Positions 6,834-13,882 of a stretch of DNA of 16,100 bases are shown here, one piece after another. This DNA is from Vermiphilus sp. (GTDB taxonomy: Bacteria; Ratteibacteria; UBA8468; B48-G9; JAFGKM01), in the NCBI GenBank assembly GCA_020722825.1, contig DYKC01000015.1, positions 1 through 16,100 on the forward strand, given 5' to 3'. Position 1 is the first letter of the stretch, and each line of letters begins with the position of its first letter. The translations under genes were made by a program, and so were the position numbers. The notes beneath the pieces were generated by a model. That model was not told the DNA's origin, did no database searches, and saw only the letters and a program-made list of their open reading frames with translations.

Positions 6834-7401
6834 CTTTAGGTTCAAATATTCCCGCTGATATAACCATTTTCAGGGCTTCTTCCACAGAGATATTCAATTT
6901 CTCAATCCTGTTTTCAGGGACAAGAAGATAAAACCCTGTACTTATGTTTGGAACAGTGGGGACGAAAACGCTAACAAATCCCTCTTTGTCATTCAGACGT
7001 GACTCTCCTGTGATGAAACCTATTGTGTACGTGCCGCTGAAAAATTCTATCTTCACGGTCTCTTTAAAAGCCGTTGTTCTGCCATGCAGAAGACTCTGAC
7101 TTACGCTTTTTATGAAAACGTATATCTTGTTTATTATCGGCATTCTTTCAAAAGGACTTTCAAATAGATTGAGAAGTTTCTTGCCGAGGAAATTATCCGC
7201 AAGGAAACCCAGTAACAGGATGATGAGTATAAGTGAAAAGAATCCAATTCCGGGGGTATAGAAATCAGGGGAATATTTTTTTAAAAAACTACCGACGATG
7301 TTGTCAAGAAAACTTATTATTTTAAACAGTATCCAGATGGAAAGAGAGACCGGAATAACAAATATTAAACCTGAAAAAAAATACTTTTTCAATGCCTTCA
7401 T
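6790..7401 (-). CDS. DUF502-family membrane protein
   Basis: Protein of 203 residues with two hydrophobic segments, at about 8-30 and 54-72. Between and after them are the family pattern GIGFFSLILIILLLGFLADN and a downstream soluble part with ESPFERMPIINKIYVFIKS and a valine-rich block (GFVSVFVPTVPN). The function is not established. An AGGGG ribosome site lies about seven bases before the ATG. The last 30 residues are charged (KNRSDSTEKK). It follows the DgkA-PAP2 gene by 25 bases and overlaps recO by 44. Confidence 0.85.
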   Translation of the reverse strand: MKALKKYFFSGLIFVIPVSLSIWILFKIISFLDNIVGSFLKKYSPDFYTPGIGFFSLILIILLLGFLADNFLGKKLLNLFESPFERMPIINKIYVFIKSVSQSLLHGRTTAFKETVKIEFFSGTYTIGFITGESRLNDKEGFVSVFVPTVPNISTGFYLLVPENRIEKLNISVEEALKMVISAGIFEPKDASSKNRSDSTEKK

Positions 7402-7426
7402 CTGCTACCCCCTATGCATCTCAAAT

Positions 7427-8164
7427 CTATTTTGATATGACACCTATCAACTGAAAGAAAAGTGTTGTGAGGAAAATTCCGATAATACCTCCGATAACCA
7501 CCTCTGCCATATTGTGGATACCTCTAATGACCCTGCTTTGTGCTACCCAGAAGGCAAGTATAAAGACGAGCAGAGAGATAACAGGAAATTCCCTGAAAGT
7601 AAAAATTGATATTGCTGTCCAGATACTGAAGGCTATGACACTGTGAATACTGGGCATTCCTCCGGAAAGGGAATATCTTTTTTCTATCACAAACTTCAAA
7701 ATGAGAGAAAGGGATACAACCAGAATCAGCGCTGCAAAACTTGTATACCATGGAGAATTTGCTATGTTATAAAACACATTTCTCCAGCCGGCAGGAAAAT
7801 GTTTGACTATAACAAGATAACCAACTATTACAGATAGTATTGCTGAAAGTAAAACTGCAGCGGCTGAGATATCTTTGGCTTTTTTCGCTTCAAAATGATA
7901 GTCTTCTATAAAAACGTCAATGACTATTTCCACGACGGTATTTATAAGTTCGGTTATCAGTACCAGTGAAATAACAATGAGCAATAACAGGAATTCCGGA
8001 ACAGGCAATTTCAAAAACAATCCTGCAAGCATGGCGAAAAATGCAACAATCAAGTGTATCTTGAAATTTCTTTCTTTTTTTATGACGTAAATCAACCCTG
8101 TCAGTGCAGAATTGAAACTTGTAACAATATCCTGTTTTTTATTGTTTTTTCCCATATTTACCAC
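7427..8164 (-). CDS. DgkA-type lipid kinase fused to a divergent PAP2 phosphatase domain
   Basis: Integral membrane protein of 245 residues. The N-terminal part (about 14-118) is a diacylglycerol/undecaprenol kinase domain: ERNFKIH, ELINTVVEIVID with its key glutamates (about 72 and 79) and AKKAKDISAAAVLLSAI. The C-terminal part (about 140-243) is a divergent PAP2 phosphatase: GGMPSIHS at 168-175 and SR at 210-211 followed by His 217. The usual aspartate four residues after that His is Glu 221. One polypeptide would thus phosphorylate and dephosphorylate polyprenol or diacylglycerol. The GTG at 8164 has GAGG five bases upstream; ATG at 8155 is an alternative. It overlaps the ybeY end by 26 bases. 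Confidence 0.88.
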   Translation of the reverse strand: MVNMGKNNKKQDIVTSFNSALTGLIYVIKKERNFKIHLIVAFFAMLAGLFLKLPVPEFLLLLIVISLVLITELINTVVEIVIDVFIEDYHFEAKKAKDISAAAVLLSAILSVIVGYLVIVKHFPAGWRNVFYNIANSPWYTSFAALILVVSLSLILKFVIEKRYSLSGGMPSIHSVIAFSIWTAISIFTFREFPVISLLVFILAFWVAQSRVIRGIHNMAEVVIGGIIGIFLTTLFFQLIGVISK

Positions 8165-8612
8165 ATTTGCCTCTGGATGCCTTGAGTATTTTTTTGAAAA
8201 GACTGTTCTGTTTTTTAAACATTATCTTGCGTTCGTTTTCCGTATAATCTTTATAGTTTTTAAGGTGCAGATAACCGTGTACAATCAGGTACAGAATTTC
8301 TTCTTCGGTTGTCAGACCGTATGTCTTACCGTTTTCTTCTGCTGTTTCCGCTGAAATTACAATCTCTCCATAGTTGCGAGAAATTTTAAAACTCATTGTA
8401 TCGGTAACGCTATTTTTGTTAAGAAATTGGCTATTCAGTTTTTTTATTTTACGATTACTTACTAGTATAATTCCTATTTCTGACGGAGGGCTGCCGAACA
8501 ATTCTGCACATTCCTCAAGGCACACTTTTATAGCATCAACATTAACCCTTATTGTCCTCTGCGAATTTTTTATCTGAAATCTGGGATTCCCTTTTTTTGT
8601 GGTGCCTTTCAT
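8139..8612 (-). CDS. ybeY: Endoribonuclease YbeY, variant metal site
   Basis: Metal-dependent endoribonuclease acting in rRNA maturation and ribosome quality control. The gene directly follows phoH, its usual neighbour. The pattern TDTMSF plus GEIVIS and the metal motif HGYLHLKNYKDY are visible. His 112 and His 116 are present, but the third ligand position, normally His, is Asp 122. The FRG segment before TDxxSF, which carries the functional Arg in E. coli, reads FLN here. Both changes recall the form I remember from Bacteroidetes (Leu-Asn and Lys-Asp-Lys). The gene starts within phoH (71-base overlap); no start nearer the family N-terminus exists, so the overlap is probably real. Length is 157 residues. 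Confidence 0.9.
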   Translation of the reverse strand: MKGTTKKGNPRFQIKNSQRTIRVNVDAIKVCLEECAELFGSPPSEIGIILVSNRKIKKLNSQFLNKNSVTDTMSFKISRNYGEIVISAETAEENGKTYGLTTEEEILYLIVHGYLHLKNYKDYTENERKIMFKKQNSLFKKILKASRGKCGKYGKKQ

Positions 8613-9540
8613 AAGCACTTATTATTTTCTTTACCAGGGAGTGTCTGACAACATCCCTGTTTGAAAAATATACGAATTTTATACCATTTATTCCATAGAG
8701 GATATTCTGTACTTCCACCAGACCGGACGTTACATATGAAAGTGGAATGTCTATCTGTGTTATGTCACCTGTTATCACTGCTTTGGAATTTTGCCCGAGT
8801 CTTGTCAGAAACATCTTCATCTGCTCAAATGTGGTGTTTTGGGCTTCATCAAGTATGATAAAGGCGTCGCTCAGGGTTCTGCCCCGCATATATGCAAGAG
8901 GAATAATCTCAAGTATCCTGCGCTCTGTCCATCTTTTTATTTCATCATAGCGCATTATGTCATATAAGGAATCATATATGGGCTGTAGATAGGGTCTTAT
9001 TTTTTCTTCAAGGTCACCGGGTAGAAAACCAAGTTTCTCCCCTGCCTCAAGAGCAGGTCTTGTAAGTATTATTTTCTGAAATCTACCCTGTTTAACCATC
9101 TCAATACCACAGGCAACTGCCAGGTACGTCTTGCCTGTTCCTGCAGGACCAATACCCATTACAAGGTCATAATTCCTTATGGACTGGATGTATTTTTTCT
9201 GATTTGGGCTCTTGGGGTGAATCGTTTTTCTTTTTGAATCTACCAGTATAGTTTCCGTATCTAAAGGTTTTTTCTGTTGAAAGGTCGGACTCTGTTCCGC
9301 AAGTTTAAGTATTTCGCTTTTGTTCAGACTTTTTTTATCTACCAAAGAATCCTTTATTTTTTCCAGCAATTTAACTGTCTGTTCAACAGGTGCTTCCTCT
9401 CCTTTTATCTTTAATATATTACCCCTTGCAAAAATTTTAACTTTCAGAAGTTGTTCCATATACTCAAGATTTGTATCTCTGACCCCAGCGATTGTCTGGG
9501 CTTCTTCATTGGTAAGATAGACTTCTTTAATCAGGGGCAT
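8542..9540 (-). CDS. PhoH-like ATPase (PhoL/YbeZ type)
   Basis: Cytosolic ATPase that commonly works with YbeY on RNA. Of 332 residues, the first 70 form a KH-like region (LEYMEQLLKVKIFARGN). Walker A GPAGTGKT lies at 131-138, RPALEAGEKLGFLPGDLEEK at 161-180, Walker B FIILDEAQ at 227-234, then TGDITQIDIP at 257-266. The ATG begins one base after the LysM stop (TAAaATG), with no strong ribosome site, so it is likely coupled. It overlaps ybeY by 71 bases, keeping the conserved phoH-ybeY order. Confidence 0.95.
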   Translation of the reverse strand: MPLIKEVYLTNEEAQTIAGVRDTNLEYMEQLLKVKIFARGNILKIKGEEAPVEQTVKLLEKIKDSLVDKKSLNKSEILKLAEQSPTFQQKKPLDTETILVDSKRKTIHPKSPNQKKYIQSIRNYDLVMGIGPAGTGKTYLAVACGIEMVKQGRFQKIILTRPALEAGEKLGFLPGDLEEKIRPYLQPIYDSLYDIMRYDEIKRWTERRILEIIPLAYMRGRTLSDAFIILDEAQNTTFEQMKMFLTRLGQNSKAVITGDITQIDIPLSYVTSGLVEVQNILYGINGIKFVYFSNRDVVRHSLVKKIISAYERHHKKRESQISDKKFAEDNKG

Positions 9541-9541
9541 T

Positions 9542-10294
9542 TTATGGTATAACTATCTTTGTTCTGGGGATAAGCACATCTGGATTTTTTATAATTTGTT
9601 TATTAGCGTTGTATATTAATTTCCATTTTCCTGCATTTTTGTAATATTGGCGTGCAATCCTGCTAAGGGTATCCCCTCGTTTTATTGTGTAAACTCCTGT
9701 GGCACGAGCAGGTTTAACAGGTTCTTCTTTAAGAATGGGTTCCTGTTCCTCCTGCATTTTTATGGTGGCTCTCAGACGGTTGATTTCTGCAATAGTCTGG
9801 TTTGCAACGGCTATTGATTTTTCACTTGATGCATTTGCTGCTTTTATGGCTTCGTTTGCTTTTGCAATGGCTCTTTCTGCCGAGCGGTCCGCGTAGTCCA
9901 TTGCTGTTTTTGAAGCCCTGTTTGAGGCATCTATTGCCTTTTGTGACTCTTTCTCTGCAAACTTTCTCGTTTCATTTGTTGCTTTGGTTGCTTTCTGTAC
10001 CTCCTTTTCTGCAAACTTCCTTGCTTCGTTGGCTGCCTCCGTAGCCTTGTTTGAGGCTTCCAGTGACTTCTGGCTTGTGAGTTCTGCTTTTCGACTGGTT
10101 TCAAGAGATTTCTGTGCGAGTTCTTCTGCCTTTCTGCTTACTTCCAGGCTTGTTTCCGACATTGCAAGTAACTGTTTCATTTTAATGTCCATAATCTCCA
10201 GTTCACTTTTTGTCGGTTCCTTTTGTTTTTGAACCGTTGCGCAACCGGACATAAACAGCACTGCCAGTAGCCCTACACTGAGTTCTTTTTTCAT
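9542..10294 (-). CDS. Predicted lipoprotein with alanine-rich coiled coil and C-terminal LysM domain
   Basis: The N-terminus MKKELSVGLLAVLFMSGC is a lipoprotein signal, with Cys 18 as the predicted lipidation site (MSGC is slightly off the usual Leu at -3). Residues about 45-175 form a long charged, alanine-rich coiled coil of 7- and 11-residue steps, including two near-identical 18-residue units at 90-107 and 108-125. The C-terminal 200-249 is a LysM module (YTIKRGDTLSRIARQYY, then NPDVLIPRTKIVIP), which binds peptidoglycan. The design fits an envelope tether from membrane to cell wall, an inference. A GGAGAG ribosome site lies six bases before the ATG, and 69 bases separate it from aspS. 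The exact family is not recognised. Confidence 0.88.
   Translation of the reverse strand: MKKELSVGLLAVLFMSGCATVQKQKEPTKSELEIMDIKMKQLLAMSETSLEVSRKAEELAQKSLETSRKAELTSQKSLEASNKATEAANEARKFAEKEVQKATKATNETRKFAEKESQKAIDASNRASKTAMDYADRSAERAIAKANEAIKAANASSEKSIAVANQTIAEINRLRATIKMQEEQEPILKEEPVKPARATGVYTIKRGDTLSRIARQYYKNAGKWKLIYNANKQIIKNPDVLIPRTKIVIP
9920..10027 (-). repeat. Two tandem 54-base units inside the LysM lipoprotein gene
   Basis: The units cover 9974-10027 and 9920-9973 and encode residues 90-107 and 108-125. Both share RKFAEKE, QKA and a final Asn. They look like an internal duplication of the coiled-coil DNA and could expand or contract by recombination. Confidence 0.75.
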
Positions 10295-10363
10295 TTTTCT
10301 CTCCTATTTTTTTAATTATTATTCAGGGTTTCAGATTTCCAGTTTAACCTACTGGATAATATA

Positions 10364-12133
10364 TCACCCGGTTCTATCTATGTCAATTTTTATTTTGTTT
10401 TCTCTTAACAGTCTTTCTTCAATATACCCCGGGGCATCTGTCAATGGACAGGTTCCTTTTTGTGTCTTTGGAAAGGCGATTGTGTTCCTGATGCTTTCCT
10501 CCCCTGTCAAGAGCATGATAAGTCTATCCAGACCGAGAGCAATACCGCCGTGAGGCGGAGCTCCATATTCAAGTGCCTCAAGGAGAAAACCGAACCTTTC
10601 AAGAAATATATCTCTGCTGATCCCAATGGTTTTAAAAACCTCCTCCTGTATTTCTCTTACGTTTATTCTTATACTGCCCCCGCCAATCTCTATGCCGTTT
10701 AAAACAATGTCATATGCTCTGGATTTCATCCCAGCAGGGTCTGTTTTAAATTTTGGGATGTCTGCTTCCTTCGGTGATGTAAAAGGATGGTGTACTGCCT
10801 GAAGCCGCCTCTCTTCCTCGTTGTACTCAAAAAGAGGAAAATCTGTGACCCATGTGAATATGAAGGTACCGGGTTGGGGCTGAAAGAGTTTTTCCATAAC
10901 AGTTTTTTTAATAAGGTTAAGATTTTCGTTTACCTGCTTTATCTTACCTCCGAGGAAGATGATTATGCAATTTTCGGATTTATTTTCAGGCTTTAACTCA
11001 GATGCGATTTCAGGCGTTATAAATTTTTTGAACGGACTCTGCACCTCGTTTCCTTTGAATCTTATCCATCCCAGTCCTCCGCCTCCTGCTTCTCTGACCA
11101 TCCTGTCCAGGTTTTCTATATCTTTCAGTGATATTCTTTCTCCTTCGGCAACCGAGAATCCTTTTATTATCCCGCCCTTTTCAAGAATGCTATTCAGTAT
11201 TTTTATCTCTGTTTTCCTGAACGTCCCGGAAAAATCTTTATATTCCACAGGGAAACGCATATCAGGGGTGTCAGACCCATATTTTGATATTGCTGTGTCA
11301 TATGATATCCTCGGAAAAGGTGTTTTTACTTCTATCCCGAAGGTCTCCTTAATTGCATACTGAAGCATTCTTTCAGTGACGGATATGACGTCATCTTCTT
11401 CAACAAAAGACATTTCAATATCTATCTGTGTGAATTCAGGTTGTCTGTCTGCCCTCAGGTCTTCATCCCTGAAACACTTTGCAATCTGGAAATACCTGTC
11501 CATACCGCCTATCATAAGAAGTTGTTTGAAAAGTTGGGGAGACTGCGGAAGTGCATAGAATCTTCCGGGATTCATCCTTGAAGGGACTATGAAGTCTCTT
11601 GCCCCTTCCGGAGTGCTTCTTGTGAGTACAGGAGTTTCTATGTCAACGAACTTTTCAGAGGTTAAAAACTCACGTATCTTATGGGAGAAAAGGGCTCTTT
11701 TACAGAGGTTGTGTTTGAGCCTTGAACTGCGGATGTCAAGATATCTGTATTTCAATTTCAACATCTCATTTGTCTTGTCAGCCTCGGAGATTTCAAAAGG
11801 CAGGGGCAGGGATTTGTTAAGCACACGGATTTTTTTTATCTGGATTTCTATCTCACCAGTTGATAGTTTGGGATTTACAGTTTCCGGAGGTCTTTTTGCA
11901 ACTGTCCCTTCTATGGCGACAACCCACTCATTTCTGAGTAGTTTTATTTCCTCAAAAAGTTTTTTATCAACATCGGCAGGTGAGCATACTACCTGAGTTA
12001 TTCCGTATCTGTCTCTCAGGTCAAAGAAGGTTACACCTCCATGGTCCCTTATGGAATGTACCCATCCGCAAATTTTGACTGTTTCTCCAAGGTTTCTGCT
12101 TGTTAACTCTCCACAGTTATGGCTTCTCAGCAT
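10364..12133 (-). CDS. aspS: Aspartyl-tRNA synthetase, possibly non-discriminating (Asp/Asn)
   Basis: Bacterial-type class IIb synthetase of 589 residues. The N-terminal anticodon-binding OB fold contains WVHSIRDHGGVTFFDLRDR. Motif 2 includes FRDEDLRADRQPEF, a GAD insertion lies at about 285-400, and motif 3 is GGIALGLDRLIMLLTG. His 31 (RDHGG) is the residue typical of non-discriminating enzymes that also charge tRNA-Asn; discriminating enzymes such as E. coli have Leu there. The second known determinant, usually Gly in PEGTxN, aligns with Glu 84 here, so the call is tentative. The start overlaps the hisS end by 17 bases, so the two are probably coupled. Confidence 0.97.
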   Translation of the reverse strand: MLRSHNCGELTSRNLGETVKICGWVHSIRDHGGVTFFDLRDRYGITQVVCSPADVDKKLFEEIKLLRNEWVVAIEGTVAKRPPETVNPKLSTGEIEIQIKKIRVLNKSLPLPFEISEADKTNEMLKLKYRYLDIRSSRLKHNLCKRALFSHKIREFLTSEKFVDIETPVLTRSTPEGARDFIVPSRMNPGRFYALPQSPQLFKQLLMIGGMDRYFQIAKCFRDEDLRADRQPEFTQIDIEMSFVEEDDVISVTERMLQYAIKETFGIEVKTPFPRISYDTAISKYGSDTPDMRFPVEYKDFSGTFRKTEIKILNSILEKGGIIKGFSVAEGERISLKDIENLDRMVREAGGGGLGWIRFKGNEVQSPFKKFITPEIASELKPENKSENCIIIFLGGKIKQVNENLNLIKKTVMEKLFQPQPGTFIFTWVTDFPLFEYNEEERRLQAVHHPFTSPKEADIPKFKTDPAGMKSRAYDIVLNGIEIGGGSIRINVREIQEEVFKTIGISRDIFLERFGFLLEALEYGAPPHGGIALGLDRLIMLLTGEESIRNTIAFPKTQKGTCPLTDAPGYIEERLLRENKIKIDIDRTG

Positions 12134-13376
12134 TTATTAACTCCTTCCCTATCTCAAGGTAATTGCCGTACGCAACATTCTCTTGTTTTCCTGTAACCAT
12201 ATCCCTTATTATAATTTCATTCTTTTCCAGTTCCTGTTCTCCCAGTATAATACACCATCGTGCCCCTGATCTGTTTGCCTCTTTCATCTGCGATTTCAGT
12301 CCCCTTTCTTCATAATCAATCTCCGTAATTATTCCAGCATCCCTCAGTGAACGGGCAATCTCAATTCCTTTAATCTTTGCTTGTCTGCCGATACATATGC
12401 AGTAAACAAAATTAAAAGTTTTTTTCGTTTTATCTTTTATAAGGGAGAGTAGTCTTTCCATTCCGATAGCAAATCCTATCGCTGGTATATTCGGTCCACC
12501 GAGGTCGCTCACGAGAGAATCATACCTTCCGCCTGCGGCCACCGCATTTTCGTCATCCCCGGCAAACATTTCAAATATGGTTCTTGTGTAGTAGTCAAGT
12601 CCTCTGACAAGATTGGGCTGAACTCTGTATGGAATGTCTGCCTTCCTGAGGTATTCCTCAACCTGCCCGAAATGTCTTTTACATTCCTCACAGAGTGTTT
12701 CTCTAATATCAGGCGCGTATCTTGTAATCTCCCTGCATTCTGTGTTTTTACAGTCAAGTATTCTGAGAGGTGCAGTTTCAAGACGTATCTGGCAGTCATT
12801 GCAGAGTTTATTCCGTCTACCTGACATCCATTCCCTTATTATCCCGGTATACCTGATTTTACACTGTGGACAGCCGAGGGTGTTGATGCTGAAAAAGTAG
12901 CCGGGAAGATTCAGGTTTTTAACCATAGCATTAAGCATCTCGATAACTTCACCGTCAAAAAACGGGTCCGCTCCACCAAAAAGTTCTGTGCCGAACTGAT
13001 AGAACTGTCGGTATCTCCCTTTCTGGGGACGGTCGTATCGGAACATCTGTCCATAATAATAAAGTTTTGTAATTTTTCTTGCATAAGGCATTTCAGATTC
13101 AAGGAATGCCCTAACAACAGAGGCTGTTCCTTCGGGTCTCAGTGCAAGGTCGCGCCCTTTTCTATCCTTGAAGGAATAAATTTCCTTTGCAATAATATCA
13201 GTAGAAGAACCAATACTTCTTTCAAAGAGAGCCCGTTCTTCTATTACAGGGACCCGTATCTCTTTATATCCATAGAGTCTGGCAACATCCATCAATGTTC
13301 TTTCAACAGACTGCCACTTTTCCGTTTCATACGGCAGAAGGTCGTGCATTCCCCTTACCTTTTTATACCTGTTCAT
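12117..13376 (-). CDS. hisS: Histidyl-tRNA synthetase
   Basis: Class II synthetase charging tRNA-His. The 419 residues are typical. Blocks are RGMHDLLP at residues 8-15, motif 2 FRYDRPQKGRYRQFYQFG, the HisA block RGLDYYTRTIFE and motif 3 IPAIGFAIGMERLL, with an anticodon-binding domain at the end. The insertion domain has four cysteine pairs (CPQC, CNDC, CKNTEC, CEEC), which may bind zinc. The ATG at 13376 must be used because the conserved RGMHDLLP starts at residue 8. No ribosome site is seen upstream, and a predicted promoter would start transcription within a few bases of the ATG. It heads the minus-strand run. Confidence 0.97.
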   Translation of the reverse strand: MNRYKKVRGMHDLLPYETEKWQSVERTLMDVARLYGYKEIRVPVIEERALFERSIGSSTDIIAKEIYSFKDRKGRDLALRPEGTASVVRAFLESEMPYARKITKLYYYGQMFRYDRPQKGRYRQFYQFGTELFGGADPFFDGEVIEMLNAMVKNLNLPGYFFSINTLGCPQCKIRYTGIIREWMSGRRNKLCNDCQIRLETAPLRILDCKNTECREITRYAPDIRETLCEECKRHFGQVEEYLRKADIPYRVQPNLVRGLDYYTRTIFEMFAGDDENAVAAGGRYDSLVSDLGGPNIPAIGFAIGMERLLSLIKDKTKKTFNFVYCICIGRQAKIKGIEIARSLRDAGIITEIDYEERGLKSQMKEANRSGARWCIILGEQELEKNEIIIRDMVTGKQENVAYGNYLEIGKELINAEKP

Positions 13377-13385
13377 AGAATATAT

Positions 13386-13413
13386 AATTTACCATAGAAT
13401 TCCTTGTTGACAA
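13386..13413 (-). promoter_or_regulatory. Predicted hisS promoter (sigma-70 type)
   Basis: On the minus strand a TTGTCA -35 (13413-13408) is separated by 16 bases from a TAAATT -10 (13391-13386). The expected start is near 13379, about three bases before the hisS ATG. The -10 is a weak match, so the call is tentative. Its -35 overlaps that of the rpsO promoter. Confidence 0.45.
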
Positions 13414-13435
13414 AAATTTTTGGAAGGGATATACT
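13407..13435 (+). promoter_or_regulatory. Predicted rpsO-pnp promoter (sigma-70 type)
   Basis: A perfect TTGACA -35 (13407-13412), a 17-base spacer and a TATACT -10 (13430-13435) match the consensus closely. The expected start is around 13442, giving a leader of about 165 bases before the rpsO ATG. The palindromic repeat lies inside that leader. Confidence 0.8.
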
Positions 13436-13479
13436 TTTATAAGAGAAAACTGTAGGGATAAATCATAACTTCTTACCAC

Positions 13480-13582
13480 AAAAGACAGGGGTTAGTGAGT
13501 CGGGATTGGAGGTTCGGGAAAGACAAAAGCAGGAAAGGCATTTTCCGAATCCCTAAATCCGAATCTCTAATTCCGTCTTTTA
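13480..13582 (+). repeat. Leader repeat copy 2: long palindrome in the rpsO leader
   Basis: Bases 13491-13517 pair with 13545-13571 with no bulges: 23 of 27 positions pair, including four G-U. With one bulged A (13487) the pairing extends to AAAAGAC at 13480-13486 against GTCTTTT at 13575-13581. The loop is 13518-13544. The loop and 3' arm (13518-13582) match bases 1-65 at 55 of 65 positions. The 3' arm carries two 14-base units (13545-13558 and 13559-13572). The loop also has GAAAGAC (13518-13524), a second possible partner for GTCTTTT. It ends 25 bases before the rpsO ATG. Confidence 0.85.
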
Positions 13583-13607
13583 AGGGGTGAGAGAGAGGAG
13601 AATCAAA

Positions 13608-13877
13608 ATGTTATTAACCGAACAGAAACAACAAGAGGTTATAAAAAATTTTGGACGGCATGAGAGAGATACTGGTTCACCGGAGGTACAGATTGTTTTG
13701 TTGACAAAAAGAATAGAGGCTCTTAATGAGCATTTCAAAAAGTTCAAGAAGGACACCAATTCAAGGCGAGGTTTTTTGAAACTTATCGGACAGAGACGGA
13801 AACTTCTCAAATATCTGCAGATTGAAAACCCTGCCAAATATCAGGAAATTATTAAGAAATTAAACCTCAGAAAGTGA
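13608..13877 (+). CDS. rpsO: 30S ribosomal protein S15
   Basis: Small-subunit protein that binds the central domain of 16S rRNA early in assembly. The 89 residues are the normal length, with the conserved HERDTGSPEVQI, LTKRIEALNEH and RRGFLKLIGQRRKLLKYL blocks. ATG at 13608 is preferred to an upstream in-frame start at 13587 because GAGGAG lies at 13595-13600, seven bases before it. S15 commonly represses its own mRNA through leader structure. This leader has a large palindrome, but eno has a related one, so S15-specific control is not shown. It overlaps or abuts pnp. Confidence 0.98.
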   Translation: MLLTEQKQQEVIKNFGRHERDTGSPEVQIVLLTKRIEALNEHFKKFKKDTNSRRGFLKLIGQRRKLLKYLQIENPAKYQEIIKKLNLRK

Positions 13878-13882
13878 GAGAA

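Noticed and set aside
10295..10363. Terminator or promoter between aspS and the LysM gene
   Set aside because: Only a 6-bp stem (TCCAGT/ACTGGA) without a T-run is present, and no -35/-10 pair could be defended.
13480..13582. Leader palindrome as an S15-specific autoregulatory site
   Set aside because: A related element precedes eno, which has no reason to bind S15, so specificity for S15 cannot be claimed.
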